Source of the DNA: G963665925 sp963665925
GTDB taxonomy: Bacteria > Bacillota > Clostridia > Peptostreptococcales > Acidaminobacteraceae
Assembly (NCBI GenBank): GCA_963665925.1
Contig: OY762511.1
Span: forward strand, 2,418,001-2,482,000
Reading direction: 5' to 3'
Length of the DNA: 64,000 bases
Shown: positions 15,813 through 25,391 of the stretch, one piece after another
How positions within the stretch are numbered: the first letter of the stretch is position 1
Layout: each line of letters opens with the position of its first letter
The notes under the pieces: generated by a model
The model's database searches: none
What the model was told of the DNA's origin: nothing
What the model saw: only the letters and a program-made list of their open reading frames with translations
Made by a program: the position numbers and the translations under genes

Positions 15813-17870
15813 ATGAAGCACAAAAAAATATCAGCTAAGATTATGCGTGCAATTATTGTAGTGAATTTGATTTCCTTGCTGATAGTCGGTTCGGTCATGG
15901 GCGTTCAGCTGAACAACAATGTTGGTATGGAAGCCAAGGCGGCAGCAGGATTGAAGGTTGAGTCCATAATCAATGAATTTGAACAGGATTTTTCCAATGT
16001 GCAGTCCGCCGTGTCAGTTATGGAAAATGACATTCGGGCAGACATTGATGTCAACAGGGCGATGGCAGATAAGACCTATCTTCAGAATTACAGAAAGGAA
16101 CTCATAAAGAGAATTACGACTTTGGGTGAGAACTCTGATATTTCCAGATCCATTTATGTGTATTTCAATGTTGAAAAATTTGGACAGGAAGTGGATGCAT
16201 GGGTCTATCAGGCTGAAGAAGACGGCAATTATGAACTCCAAGCGCCATTCGGTCTGGACTATTACAAAGAGTATCAGGCGTGGTATCATGATCCTTTGGA
16301 AAAGAAAATGGCACTGTGGACACCTCCATACGAATCCGCTACAGGTGGAATAATTTCTTCCTATGTAACACCGGTAATCGTCAATGGTGAGTCCATTGCA
16401 ATTGCAGGCATGGACTTGTACCTGGATGACATTCAAAAGACCCTTCAAGAGGCCGTGCTCTTCGATACAGGTTACCTCTACATGATGGATTCTGAAGGAA
16501 ATATTCTTGTACATCCGAGCATTGCCTTTAATGAATCCATTAAGACTCAGAGCCATGGTGAAGAACTGGTCGCTGAAATGAATGCCAACGATTCTGGATT
16601 TACCCGCTATAAACGTGATGATGGCAAAAATGTCATTGCGGCTTATGGGCATCTTGACAATGGCTGGATTGTGGCGTCAAGTATTCCAGAAAGTGAAGTT
16701 ATTGGCTTTATCTTAAGAGCCATGTACATTCTACTCGGAATCATAGTAGGATCGATGATTCTGGCGGTTGTCGTTTCAATCGTGATGAGCAACAGCATTA
16801 CCAAACCTATCAAGACCATTGTGGGTGTGATTGAAAAGATTAAAGACGGTGATTTTACCGTTACAGTAGATGTCAACACTAAAGATGAAACAAAACTGCT
16901 CGCTGACGGCATCAATGATATGGCGGCTTCTGTCAAAGAACTAATCCGTGAAGCCAAGCATGCATCCCATGATATGGTGGACTCGGCTTCCAACCTGGCA
17001 GCCATGAGTGAAGAGACAAATGCAACTGTCGATCAGGTGGCCATGACCATTCAGGAAATTACAAGAGGGTCTCAGGAAACAGCTGAGAATGCTGAGAACG
17101 GTGCTCAGATTGCCGCAGATATTGACAATCAGTTTGTCGTTCTGATGGACAATTCCACTGCAATGCGTGACAACGCAGAAACCGCAATGGAAATAAATAA
17201 AACAGGACTGAGTGCTTTGAGTAAACTTAAGGATAAATCGAGACAGGCCAACAGTTCTAATGGTAGAATTAAAGAAGCCATTACCAGCCTGGATCATAAG
17301 GCCAATGCCATTACGGATATCATACAGGCCATAACCTCAATTTCTGAGCAGACAAACCTGCTAGCGCTCAATGCAAGTATTGAAGCGGCACGTGCAGGGG
17401 AGGCCGGCAGAGGATTTGCAGTTGTTGCAGATGAAATTCGTAAGCTTGCCGAAAGTTCAAGCGAGGCTGCCGAGGAAATTAGAACAATCATTATCGACAT
17501 TCAGGACGAAAGTAAGGAAACTGTACTTGTTATGAATGAAGTGAATGAAATGAACGACCAGCAAAATGAAGCGCTTGTGGAAGTCAATGAAGCCTTTGGA
17601 CAGATATTTGAGTCTGTAGAAAGAATATCAGGTCAAATTGAGAATGTTACGAAGGAGCTTGATGGACTGGATGGAAGCAAGAATCAGCTTATTGGCGCTG
17701 TAAACAATATTTCCGCAGTTTCCGAACAGACTGCTGCTGCAACTGAAGAAGTTGAGCGCTCCATGGACGAGCAGACCAAGGCGGTAGAGCAGGTAGCGGT
17801 CAACGCAGAGCACTTGAACAGACTTTCCGCGGAATTGAATGGCAAAATCAATTTCTTTAAAGTCGATTAG
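15813..17870 (+). CDS. methyl-accepting chemotaxis protein with CACHE sensor
   Basis: This is a 685-residue chemoreceptor. TM1 lies near residues 10-35, a double-CACHE-like ligand domain spans about 40-290, TM2 about 302-322, HAMP about 323-375, and the signalling domain about 420-680. The hairpin tip is EQTNLLALNASIEAARAGE, the conserved CheA/CheW contact region. ATG 15813 is chosen for its strong GGGAGG site. I see no CheR-binding pentapeptide at the C-terminus. No che genes are close, so it depends on a distant chemotaxis core. It is monocistronic, with its own terminator. The ligand is unknown; CACHE domains of this type often bind amino acids. Confidence 0.95.
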   Translation: MKHKKISAKIMRAIIVVNLISLLIVGSVMGVQLNNNVGMEAKAAAGLKVESIINEFEQDFSNVQSAVSVMENDIRADIDVNRAMADKTYLQNYRKELIKRITTLGENSDISRSIYVYFNVEKFGQEVDAWVYQAEEDGNYELQAPFGLDYYKEYQAWYHDPLEKKMALWTPPYESATGGIISSYVTPVIVNGESIAIAGMDLYLDDIQKTLQEAVLFDTGYLYMMDSEGNILVHPSIAFNESIKTQSHGEELVAEMNANDSGFTRYKRDDGKNVIAAYGHLDNGWIVASSIPESEVIGFILRAMYILLGIIVGSMILAVVVSIVMSNSITKPIKTIVGVIEKIKDGDFTVTVDVNTKDETKLLADGINDMAASVKELIREAKHASHDMVDSASNLAAMSEETNATVDQVAMTIQEITRGSQETAENAENGAQIAADIDNQFVVLMDNSTAMRDNAETAMEINKTGLSALSKLKDKSRQANSSNGRIKEAITSLDHKANAITDIIQAITSISEQTNLLALNASIEAARAGEAGRGFAVVADEIRKLAESSSEAAEEIRTIIIDIQDESKETVLVMNEVNEMNDQQNEALVEVNEAFGQIFESVERISGQIENVTKELDGLDGSKNQLIGAVNNISAVSEQTAAATEEVERSMDEQTKAVEQVAVNAEHLNRLSAELNGKINFFKVD

Positions 17871-17895
17871 TGCAGAAGGATTACTCTTGTTTGAG

Positions 17896-17927
17896 AAGGG
17901 CTGTCTCCTACGAGACAGCCCTTTTTT
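17896..17927 (+). terminator. terminator after the chemoreceptor gene
   Basis: AAGGGCTGTCTC pairs with GAGACAGCCCTT around CTAC, followed by TTTT. Confidence 0.9.
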
Positions 17928-17952
17928 AGAATAATCATATGGAGGAAAGCCG

Positions 17953-19011
17953 ATGAACTTTCATGACTCATTTAAGTCCTTGAATAAGAGAATAACATTC
18001 ACTGAGCCACCGGGAACAATCAAGTATACAGGTGTCTATAAGAATGTGCCGGTTACAATTGAATGTATCCGCTACAACAAGAACCGGATGGAAGTGGAAA
18101 CCGGCGCATCATTCAAGAAGCCTGAGTCTGATGACCATGTTTATTGGTACAATATTACGGGACTTCACGACATAGAACTGGTCAAAGAGGTCACAGGGTA
18201 TCTTGGCATGCATTCCATGGATGTCGAAGATATCGTCCACGTTTCTCAGTGGAGCAAAATTGAATATGCAAAGGACTACTTGTTTTCAATTATGAAAATG
18301 ATTTATGTAAAGGACGATGCCGTTGTCCATGAGCATATTACAATTATTCGAAAAGACAATATTCTGGTGACCTTCCAGGAAACCAGCGGCGATGTTTTTG
18401 ATGAAATCAGAGAGAGACTGCATGAAGAGGGCGGACGCATAAGGAAAATGGGGGCTGGATATTTGTACTATGCCCTGCTGGATGCCCTAGTTGACAACTA
18501 TTATCTTGCGGTGGGCAAAGTTTCAGATGCCTTTCTGCAAGCAGAGACCCTTGTTCTTGACAACAGTCGGGCCAGTGGAGATGCTGTCTACTCTATTCGT
18601 AAGGAACTGCATTACCTTCAAAATGCCATAACCCCTGTCCAGACGGCAATCAATGCTTTCGCCCAGCGGGATGACAACATACTTTTTGACAATATGAAGC
18701 CTTATTTTGATGACTTGAATGAACACGTGAATCATGTTTCGGAAACACTTTTTACATATAAGGAAATGGTCAAGAGCCTTCATGACATGCATATGGCGAA
18801 TGCAAGCAACGATATGAACAAGATCATGACCACCCTCACTATCTTTTCAGCAGTCTTTATTCCTTTGTCATTCCTCTCGGGTGTATTTGGAATGAACTTT
18901 GTAAGCATGCCTGTTCTGGAATACCAATATGGATTTCCTGTTTTCGGAGCGGCTTGCCTTGCAATTGCAGCGCTCATGCTTGCTTTCTTCAAAAAACAGG
19001 GCTGGATCTGA
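17953..19011 (+). CDS. corA: CorA-family magnesium/divalent cation channel
   Basis: CorA forms a pentameric Mg2+ channel. The 352-residue protein has a long cytoplasmic domain, then TM1 ending in the hallmark GMN (FGMNFVSMP near residues 315-323) and TM2 close to the C-terminus, which ends in basic residues KKQGWI. The start has GGAGG at good spacing. It lies alone between two hairpin terminators. I see no Mg2+ riboswitch in the short space before it, which is only about 25 bases long after the chemoreceptor terminator, so its promoter may lie in or ahead of that terminator. The family call is secure, although some CorA-type proteins carry Co2+ or Zn2+. Confidence 0.94.
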   Translation: MNFHDSFKSLNKRITFTEPPGTIKYTGVYKNVPVTIECIRYNKNRMEVETGASFKKPESDDHVYWYNITGLHDIELVKEVTGYLGMHSMDVEDIVHVSQWSKIEYAKDYLFSIMKMIYVKDDAVVHEHITIIRKDNILVTFQETSGDVFDEIRERLHEEGGRIRKMGAGYLYYALLDALVDNYYLAVGKVSDAFLQAETLVLDNSRASGDAVYSIRKELHYLQNAITPVQTAINAFAQRDDNILFDNMKPYFDDLNEHVNHVSETLFTYKEMVKSLHDMHMANASNDMNKIMTTLTIFSAVFIPLSFLSGVFGMNFVSMPVLEYQYGFPVFGAACLAIAALMLAFFKKQGWI

Positions 19012-19059
19012 TGTACGAAGTTTCATATTGAATCCTTAACAGCTGAATTTTTCAAGACT

Positions 19060-19086
19060 TAAAACCGCATTTGCGGTTTTTTTTTA
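19060..19086 (+). terminator. terminator after corA
   Basis: AAACCGCA-TT-TGCGGTTT followed by a run of T. Confidence 0.9.
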
Positions 19087-19175
19087 TTTGTTCACATTTT
19101 GTTTACAATTCTGTGAGATTTCTATTAAGTCCTGGATTTAACATGTAGTTAACAAAGAAACAGGAGGCGAACAAA

Positions 19176-19862
19176 ATGACTGAATATAGAAATGAAATGA
19201 AATATATAATCGATCCACAAACGGCACATGTCATTCAAAGAAGACTTCAAATGTGCTGCTCGTTTGACAGAAACTCAAATACTGACGGTTTTTATAAAGT
19301 GACAAGCCTGTACTTCGATGATTTCAACAACAGCTATTTGAATGATAACATTGTCGGACAGATCAAGAGAAAAAAATATCGAATCCGCGTGTACAACCAT
19401 AAGGACGATTTCATCAGGCTCGAGAAGAAAATCAAGCATAACCAGGGCGGTATGAAAACATACTGTATGCTCACACGAGAACAGTACAACGAAATCCTTG
19501 ATGGAAATTATGCAGCGGTTAGAGAGCAGACGGACAACGCACTTTTAAAAGAGTTCTGCAATGAAGCTCTTAACAGAAGACTCAAACCAAAGGTGATTGT
19601 CGAATATGACAGACAGACTTATGTTTATGATTATGGAACAGTCCGAGTAACCATGGACTACAATGTAAGGTTCAATGCAACAGGTACAAACATATTCAGT
19701 GAAGATTCCATATACGCACCAGCCGTTGAAGAGGATCAGGTGGTTATGGAAGTAAAATATACAGGTTTTCTGCCTGGACATATCAAGGCACTGGTTCAAC
19801 AAGGCGTGGCATCGAGACAGGGTGTCTCAAAATATACACTATGCCGCACAAGATGTTATTAG
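19176..19862 (+). CDS. VTC-domain (polyphosphate-polymerase-like) protein
   Basis: This 228-residue protein is a bacterial VTC domain, related to the tunnel of yeast Vtc4 that makes polyphosphate from ATP. The tunnel residues are visible as EMKYII near the N-terminus, TSLYFDD, YRIRVYN, RLEKKIK and KVIVEYDR, with MEVKYTG near the C-terminus. The start has CAGGAGG at good spacing. It heads a run of three same-strand genes with a DUF4956 membrane protein and a secreted beta-rich protein. Bacterial VTC, DUF4956 and CotH-type genes are often neighbours; no CotH kinase gene is present here. Whether it makes polyphosphate has to be inferred from the family. Confidence 0.88.
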   Translation: MTEYRNEMKYIIDPQTAHVIQRRLQMCCSFDRNSNTDGFYKVTSLYFDDFNNSYLNDNIVGQIKRKKYRIRVYNHKDDFIRLEKKIKHNQGGMKTYCMLTREQYNEILDGNYAAVREQTDNALLKEFCNEALNRRLKPKVIVEYDRQTYVYDYGTVRVTMDYNVRFNATGTNIFSEDSIYAPAVEEDQVVMEVKYTGFLPGHIKALVQQGVASRQGVSKYTLCRTRCY

Positions 19863-19880
19863 ATTAGAGGAGCGATTGAG

Positions 19881-20555
19881 ATGACAATTAATGATATTTT
19901 TAAGAATGATTTTATAGAACAGGCGACTGGCGCCCTGTCTACACTGGAAATACTTATTACACTGGGAATTGCTTTTCTGATTGGTGCAGGCATATTCTTC
20001 GTTTATAAAAAAACCTTCCAGGGTGTGATGTACTCAAAGACATTCAACATTTCACTGGTGGTACTCAGTCTGATTTCGGCAACAATCATCATTGGCGTGA
20101 CCAACAACATCGTATTGTCCCTTGGCATGGTTGGTGCACTTTCGATTGTGCGGTTTAGGACATCCATAAAAGATCCGATTGATGTGGTTTATATGTTTTG
20201 GGCTATTGGATCAGGAATTATTGCAGGTGCGGGACTCTATCTCCTGTCTCTTATATCCTTCCTCTTCATAGCAGCTGTGCTCTACACATTTACAAATATG
20301 GACATCAGACTTGAACCTTACCTGCTGATTATGGGGTATGAAAATAAAGAAGCAGAAGATAAGATTTTTGAACTGCTGGATCGCGCACTTGACGGTTACA
20401 AGGTAAAATCTAAAACAAAAGTACCAAACCAGTATGAGTTGACAATAGAAATCAGAACAAAATCAGATAGAAGCAGCATCATCAATGAAATCGATGAAAT
20501 TGAAGGCGTAAAAAACGTTGCGATGCTAAGCTATGATGGTGACTACGCAGCGTAG
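19881..20555 (+). CDS. DUF4956 membrane protein
   Basis: A 224-residue membrane protein with about four transmembrane segments in the first 140 residues and a soluble C-terminal domain with a ferredoxin-like strand pattern. The segment GALSIVRFRTSIKDP between TM segments is the DUF4956 signature. The start follows the VTC gene after 18 bases, with GAGGAG upstream. The constant pairing with VTC suggests it handles the VTC product or anchors the polymerase at the membrane, much as the yeast Vtc complex couples synthesis to translocation. That is inference, and no biochemical function is established for the family as far as I know. Confidence 0.87.
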   Translation: MTINDIFKNDFIEQATGALSTLEILITLGIAFLIGAGIFFVYKKTFQGVMYSKTFNISLVVLSLISATIIIGVTNNIVLSLGMVGALSIVRFRTSIKDPIDVVYMFWAIGSGIIAGAGLYLLSLISFLFIAAVLYTFTNMDIRLEPYLLIMGYENKEAEDKIFELLDRALDGYKVKSKTKVPNQYELTIEIRTKSDRSSIINEIDEIEGVKNVAMLSYDGDYAA

Positions 20556-20610
20556 GCCATAAATCTGGAAGATAATGCGTATAATAAGGCAAGCAGATAA
20601 GGAGATTATC

Positions 20611-22272
20611 ATGAAAAAGATATTGAGCATACTGCTGATCGGAGCAGTCGTAATTGGAATATTCACTTCGGCACTGGGTGTAAGCACAAGCGTTACAAGT
20701 GCGGATGATACATCGAAAACAACATCAACTTCTGTGGTTGAGCAGGAAGACAATGCGGATGAAGCCACTGAAGCTGTCACGGACACATCGGGTGAATCGG
20801 TAGCGTCAAATGCAACTTCAGAGTATCTGGAAGCTGTTGAGAAGGCAACAAGTAAAGACTACCCGGATGAATCAGCTTCAATAGATACAATCATTAGCTT
20901 TGAGAACAATGCGGCGAAAATCAATGGTGATGGTGTTGAAACATCAAGTGAAGGTATCACCATCACTGAAGGCGGCACATACAGCCTATCGGGTGCGTTT
21001 GACGGGCAAATCAAAGTAGATGCAGGGGATGATGACGTTCAGCTGATCCTTGCAGGTCTTGTGCTGAATAACAGCTCGGCCTCTCCAATTGTGGTTGAGC
21101 AGGCAGATGAAACAACCATCACACTGAAAAGCGGAACTGTGAATACAATCTATGACGGCAGTGCATATGTGGAGGAAGACACAGAGGATAAGACCAATGC
21201 GGCGATTTACAGCAAAGACGACCTGGCAATTAACGGTTCAGGCACTCTGCAGATCGACGCACCCAACAAAAGTGGTATTATCTCCAAAGATGATCTGGTC
21301 ATCCTGTCAGGAAACATTGTTGTAAGTGCAGAGCATAACGGTATCAAAGGCAAGGATCTTCTGTATGTTGGCGGCGGTTCTTTAGAAATCGAAGCAGGAA
21401 CAGACGGCCTTGAGTCCGAAATAGTAGTATATATTGAAGATGGAAACGTACTTGTGACAGATAGCTATGAAGGTATTGAAGCGCTGGACATCGTAATCGA
21501 AGGCGGCGTGATTGAAGTGCATGCTTCTGATGACGGTGTGAATGTATCTGGTGAAGTGGAAACGACTGAGACAACTGAAACGGAAACACAGACTGGTTTT
21601 AGAGGACCAGGTGGTCCCGGTGGAAGTGAAAATCTTGAAGGGCATGGTCTTACAATCAACGGCGGCGAACTGACAATTTACAGCGACGGTGATGGACTTG
21701 ACTCAAATGGAAGTGTATGGATGAACGGCGGTACAGTTAACGTATATGGACCAACTATGAATGGAAATGGCAGTATTGATTACAATGGTACATTTGTGAT
21801 GGATGGCGGCACACTCGTAGCAGTAGGCAGCATCGGCATGGTGCAGACACCGGGTTCGGATTCGGCTGTGAATACGCTGTCAATTGGTCTTTCGACCACT
21901 TACGACGCAGGTACATCTGTACAGATTATTGATGAATCTGGAAACGTGATTCTTGATTATGTCTCAGAGAAGACATTCCAAAGTATTGTTTTCTCAAGTG
22001 AAGAGATTGAACTTGGCGGCAGCTATACAGTAACAGTAAATGGTGAAACTGTCGAAACAGCTACAGTAGCAGATACAGTTACATCTGTGGGCACAAGTGG
22101 TTCCATGGGTGGCGGTCACGGCCAAGGCGGTTTTGGTGATCGACCACAGGGCGAACGTGGTGAGAGACCTGAGCGCAACGGTGCGTTTCCAGAAGGCGAA
22201 CAGCCTCCAGAAGGTGGAGAGCCACCAATGGAAATGCCTACGCAAGTGGACTCAGAGACAGAAAGTGAATAA
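20611..22272 (+). CDS. secreted carbohydrate-binding-like (DUF4353) beta-helix protein
   Basis: A 553-residue exported protein. ATG 20611 has AAGGAG upstream and opens a signal peptide (MKKILSILLIGAVVIGIFTSALG). A Ser/Thr/Glu-rich linker follows. The core, about residues 90-370, is built of repeated short strands such as AIYSKDDLAINGSG, GIKGKDLLYVGGG and GLESEIVVYIEDG, typical of the DUF4353 beta-solenoid. The last about 55 residues are low complexity, rich in Gly, Pro, Glu and Arg (GERGERPER). There is no lipobox or sortase motif. It lies between the DUF4956 gene and the response regulator, suggesting that the two-component system serves this cluster. The ligand is not known. Confidence 0.82.
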   Translation: MKKILSILLIGAVVIGIFTSALGVSTSVTSADDTSKTTSTSVVEQEDNADEATEAVTDTSGESVASNATSEYLEAVEKATSKDYPDESASIDTIISFENNAAKINGDGVETSSEGITITEGGTYSLSGAFDGQIKVDAGDDDVQLILAGLVLNNSSASPIVVEQADETTITLKSGTVNTIYDGSAYVEEDTEDKTNAAIYSKDDLAINGSGTLQIDAPNKSGIISKDDLVILSGNIVVSAEHNGIKGKDLLYVGGGSLEIEAGTDGLESEIVVYIEDGNVLVTDSYEGIEALDIVIEGGVIEVHASDDGVNVSGEVETTETTETETQTGFRGPGGPGGSENLEGHGLTINGGELTIYSDGDGLDSNGSVWMNGGTVNVYGPTMNGNGSIDYNGTFVMDGGTLVAVGSIGMVQTPGSDSAVNTLSIGLSTTYDAGTSVQIIDESGNVILDYVSEKTFQSIVFSSEEIELGGSYTVTVNGETVETATVADTVTSVGTSGSMGGGHGQGGFGDRPQGERGERPERNGAFPEGEQPPEGGEPPMEMPTQVDSETESE

Positions 22273-22293
22273 TCCGAATAAGGAGTGAAAGAT

Positions 22294-22992
22294 ATGAAGG
22301 GCAAGATACGCATACTTGTGGTTGACGATGATTCCAGACTGCGCGAAATGATTACAATGATACTTAAGAACAGAGAGTATGAGGTCATACAGGCGGAAAA
22401 TGGTTTGGAGGCAGTGAAAAAGGTTGAACACGAGAAGCCGGATCTTGTCCTTCTTGATGTTATGATGCCGGTTATGGATGGCTTTGAAGCCTGTGAGAAA
22501 ATACGTGAGATCAGTACCAGCAGAATCATCATGCTGACTGCAAAGGGTGAGGATTACGATCAGGTCAAAGGCCTGACACTCGGCGCAGATGACTACGTGG
22601 TAAAACCCTTTACCCCCATGGTGCTTGTCGCAAGAATTGAAGCAGTGCTCAGGCGCTTAAAAGATACGGAAGGTTCCGATGCAAATGCAGACGTGTTGAA
22701 AATTGGCGATATAGAAGTGGATATTCCTGCCCATACCTTCAAGCTGGAAGGCATGACTGTCGAACTCAAGCGAAAGGAGTTCGACCTGCTGGTCTATCTC
22801 ATGCGCAACAAGGGCATATCACTGAGCAGGGAACAGATTCTCGAGAAGGTCTGGGGCTATGATTACCTGGGGTCTGACAGTACGGTGGATTCTCATGTCA
22901 ACAGACTTCGAAATAAGCTCGGAAGCTGTAGTGGCTACTTGAAAACAGTGCGCGGCTACGGCTATAAGTTAGGAGACGAAGATGAAATTTAA
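22294..22992 (+). CDS. OmpR-family response regulator
   Basis: A 232-residue response regulator with a receiver domain at the N-terminus (phospho-acceptor Asp in LVLLDVMMPVMDG, acidic pair VDDD at residues 9-12) and an OmpR/PhoB winged-helix DNA-binding domain (about 130-228, with LLVYLMRN and VRGYGYKL). ATG 22294 is preferred: AAGGAG lies 8 bases upstream. The gene overlaps the kinase gene by 11 bases, so they form a cognate pair. The beta-solenoid gene ends only 21 bases upstream, so this system may be co-transcribed with, and regulate, the VTC/DUF4956/DUF4353 cluster. The target is not known. Confidence 0.94.
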   Translation: MKGKIRILVVDDDSRLREMITMILKNREYEVIQAENGLEAVKKVEHEKPDLVLLDVMMPVMDGFEACEKIREISTSRIIMLTAKGEDYDQVKGLTLGADDYVVKPFTPMVLVARIEAVLRRLKDTEGSDANADVLKIGDIEVDIPAHTFKLEGMTVELKRKEFDLLVYLMRNKGISLSREQILEKVWGYDYLGSDSTVDSHVNRLRNKLGSCSGYLKTVRGYGYKLGDEDEI

Positions 22993-24466
22993 GACAATTT
23001 CAAGGCGGCTCGCTTTCCAGATAACGCTTCTGATGATGAGTTTTTCCATCATTCTGCTCATAGCGAATTCTCTTTTGCTTAAGCCGCTTTATGACTATTC
23101 AATCAAGAAGGACATGCTGGAAGGTGTGGAGTACCTTGAGGCCTTGGATTATGAAGTGAGTGCGAGTGACTGGTCCGATCAGATCTCTGAACTGGATCCC
23201 GGACATGCTTATGACATCATTATAGAAAAAGATGGCGTGGTCATGTACTCTTCATCTATGGATGTTGGTATAAGAGGACCAGGAGAGTTCAAGGAAACGG
23301 ATGAGGAAAAGGTAGGAAATCGGGTAAAGCCGCTTCATCCAACCTTTCCTGCAGATAAGATTTCAAACTGGGAGGACATAGACAATCATGTTTCAGCAGG
23401 TGTTCTCAGTGAACCCAATAGAAGTGGTGAACTCTATGTGGTCAAGTCGTCAATGGACAACGGCGTGACCATTTATTTGACCCAGGGTGTGGAACCCATT
23501 CGCAAAAGCGTTTTTCAGGCCAACATACTCCTTGGGATGGTCACATCCGCATTTTTACTCATTGCAATTTATGTGGCCATGCGTATATCAAGGAACTTCA
23601 CCAAGCCAATCCAGGACATGCAGGGACACGTAAACAAGCTTAGCCAGCTGGAATTTGACTCTGGCATTGAAGTGCATACTGGCGATGAACTGGAGGACCT
23701 GAATAAGGATATCGAAACCTTGTCAAAGGCACTGCAAAGTGCGCTTCAGACTTTGGAAGCACAGAACAGACAGCTTGAGAAGGATATAGAGTCCCAGCGC
23801 AAGTTCATATCCAATGCATCGCATGAACTGCGTACGCCATTGTCGCTTATAAAGGGATATGCGGATGAAATTGCCCAGGGATTTGTGCCGAGCCCTGAGC
23901 AGCAAAAGATTTATATTGAATACATTGCTGAAGAATCTGTAAAAATGAAGCGACTTCTCAATGAAATCCTGGAATTGTCCAGACTGGAAAGCGGTCGCCT
24001 TGAACTGGTGCCTTCAAGAAACAGTACAAAGGATTCTGTAGAAGCCTTTCTTGATAAGTATGCAGGATTTGTTGAAGAGAGCAATTTACATGTAGAGGTA
24101 GATCTGGAGCCAGACATGGGCTGGTTTGATATGGTTCGATTTGAACAGGTTCTTGCCAATTATATAAGCAATGCCGGCAAGTATTGTGATGCGAAACGTC
24201 TGGTCAAAATCGACTCAAAGAGAATTGGAAAGAGCATTCGTATAACTGTAACCAACTCAGGCGGGCCCATAACAGATGATGTTATGACCTATATTTGGGA
24301 TGGATTCTATAAGGCCGATACATCCAGGTCTTATGATGAAAACAGTTATGGACTGGGACTCTCCATTGTAAAGGCAATTCAGGAAATCGCCGGACAGAAA
24401 TTTGGATGCTATAACAAAAATGGTTATGTTTCATTCTGGTTTGACGTTGAGGCTGCTGAAGAATAA
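22982..24466 (+). CDS. sensor histidine kinase
   Basis: A 494-residue membrane kinase. TM1 is at about 14-33, an extracellular sensor region of about 145 residues follows, and TM2 is at about 180-198. HAMP spans about 199-252, HisKA has its phospho-accepting histidine in NASHELRTPLS (about residue 281), and HATPase_c shows an NYISNAGKY N-box and a GLGLSIVKA G-box. All catalytic motifs are present. The start lies inside the end of the response regulator gene, with AGGAG just upstream. The extracellular part has no domain I can name, so the stimulus is unknown; the context suggests a cell-envelope signal. Confidence 0.94.
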   Translation: MKFKTISRRLAFQITLLMMSFSIILLIANSLLLKPLYDYSIKKDMLEGVEYLEALDYEVSASDWSDQISELDPGHAYDIIIEKDGVVMYSSSMDVGIRGPGEFKETDEEKVGNRVKPLHPTFPADKISNWEDIDNHVSAGVLSEPNRSGELYVVKSSMDNGVTIYLTQGVEPIRKSVFQANILLGMVTSAFLLIAIYVAMRISRNFTKPIQDMQGHVNKLSQLEFDSGIEVHTGDELEDLNKDIETLSKALQSALQTLEAQNRQLEKDIESQRKFISNASHELRTPLSLIKGYADEIAQGFVPSPEQQKIYIEYIAEESVKMKRLLNEILELSRLESGRLELVPSRNSTKDSVEAFLDKYAGFVEESNLHVEVDLEPDMGWFDMVRFEQVLANYISNAGKYCDAKRLVKIDSKRIGKSIRITVTNSGGPITDDVMTYIWDGFYKADTSRSYDENSYGLGLSIVKAIQEIAGQKFGCYNKNGYVSFWFDVEAAEE

Positions 24467-24516
24467 AATAGTATCTGTAAGTAATGAATCAATGTACAGA
24501 CTAGGAGGCACATGAC

Positions 24517-25383
24517 TTGAGCAAAGTAGATAAAATGTATATAGACAATATCATAGAAATCATGGAAGAAGGCAGCGATGATTTCGATGGAGATGTCCGG
24601 CCGGTTTATAAGGACGGCACGCCTTCACATACACGCTTCATTACCCAGAACTTTGAAAAGTACAATATCGCAAAGGGTGAGTTTCCAATCACCGGACTCA
24701 GATCTATTGGGTGGAAGTCGGGCATAAAGGAAATCTTCTGGATTTACCAGGACCAGTCCAACGCCCTCGAGATGCTCAAGGAAAAATACAAGATCCATTG
24801 GTGGGATGAATGGGCAGTTGGCGACGGAAAGACCATTGGAATGCGCTACGGTGCCACTGTGAAAAAATATGACCTCATGCAGGGCCTTCTGGATGGAATC
24901 ACGAATCAGCCCTACGGTAGAAGACATATCATCAGCCTGTGGCAGGAAAATGACTTCAAGGAAACAGATGGACTCAATCCATGCGCTTTTATGACCATGT
25001 GGAGTGTCAGACCGGTGAAAAGTGCAGATGGTGAAACGGTAAGATACTTGGATATGACATTGATACAGCGTTCCAATGATTATCTGGTGGCGGGTCACAT
25101 CAATAAAATCCAGTACGTGGCTTTCATGATGATGGTTGCCAAGCACTGTGGACTTACGCCGGGGGTGTTTGCGCATTATACCCATAACCTTCATATTTAT
25201 GACAGACATTTTGAACAGGCAAGGGAACTGATCAAGCGATTTGAAAGCAATCCCGACCTGCCGCAGGCAAGACTTGTTCTTGATACGGATAAGACAGATT
25301 TCTTTGAGTTTACAATCGATGACTTCAGAATGGAAGCCTATAATCCCCTGAAGCCACAGCTGAAATTCGACCTAGGAATTTAG
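24517..25383 (+). CDS. thyA: thymidylate synthase
   Basis: ThyA methylates dUMP to dTMP using methylene-tetrahydrofolate and releases dihydrofolate. The 288-residue protein has the catalytic cysteine in GLNPCAFMTMW (about residue 151), the phosphate/dUMP-binding RSNDYLVAGHINK segment, and the HNLHIYDRH segment. It belongs to a divergent ThyA branch: the usual PCH next to the catalytic cysteine is PCA. The start is a TTG with AGGAGG 8 bases upstream; the ATG at 24512 is out of frame. folA follows after 8 bases, which fits, because DHFR recycles the dihydrofolate made here. Canonical ThyA rather than flavin-dependent ThyX is clear. Confidence 0.92.
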   Translation: MSKVDKMYIDNIIEIMEEGSDDFDGDVRPVYKDGTPSHTRFITQNFEKYNIAKGEFPITGLRSIGWKSGIKEIFWIYQDQSNALEMLKEKYKIHWWDEWAVGDGKTIGMRYGATVKKYDLMQGLLDGITNQPYGRRHIISLWQENDFKETDGLNPCAFMTMWSVRPVKSADGETVRYLDMTLIQRSNDYLVAGHINKIQYVAFMMMVAKHCGLTPGVFAHYTHNLHIYDRHFEQARELIKRFESNPDLPQARLVLDTDKTDFFEFTIDDFRMEAYNPLKPQLKFDLGI

Positions 25384-25391
25384 GAGGCATT

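Noticed and set aside
16014..16652. A 212-codon minus-strand frame inside the chemoreceptor gene
   Set aside because: Antisense shadow of the CACHE domain; no start signal.
19148..19153. A single GTTAAC upstream of the VTC gene as another BirA site
   Set aside because: A lone six-base match is expected by chance, and there is no paired half-site or biotin gene.
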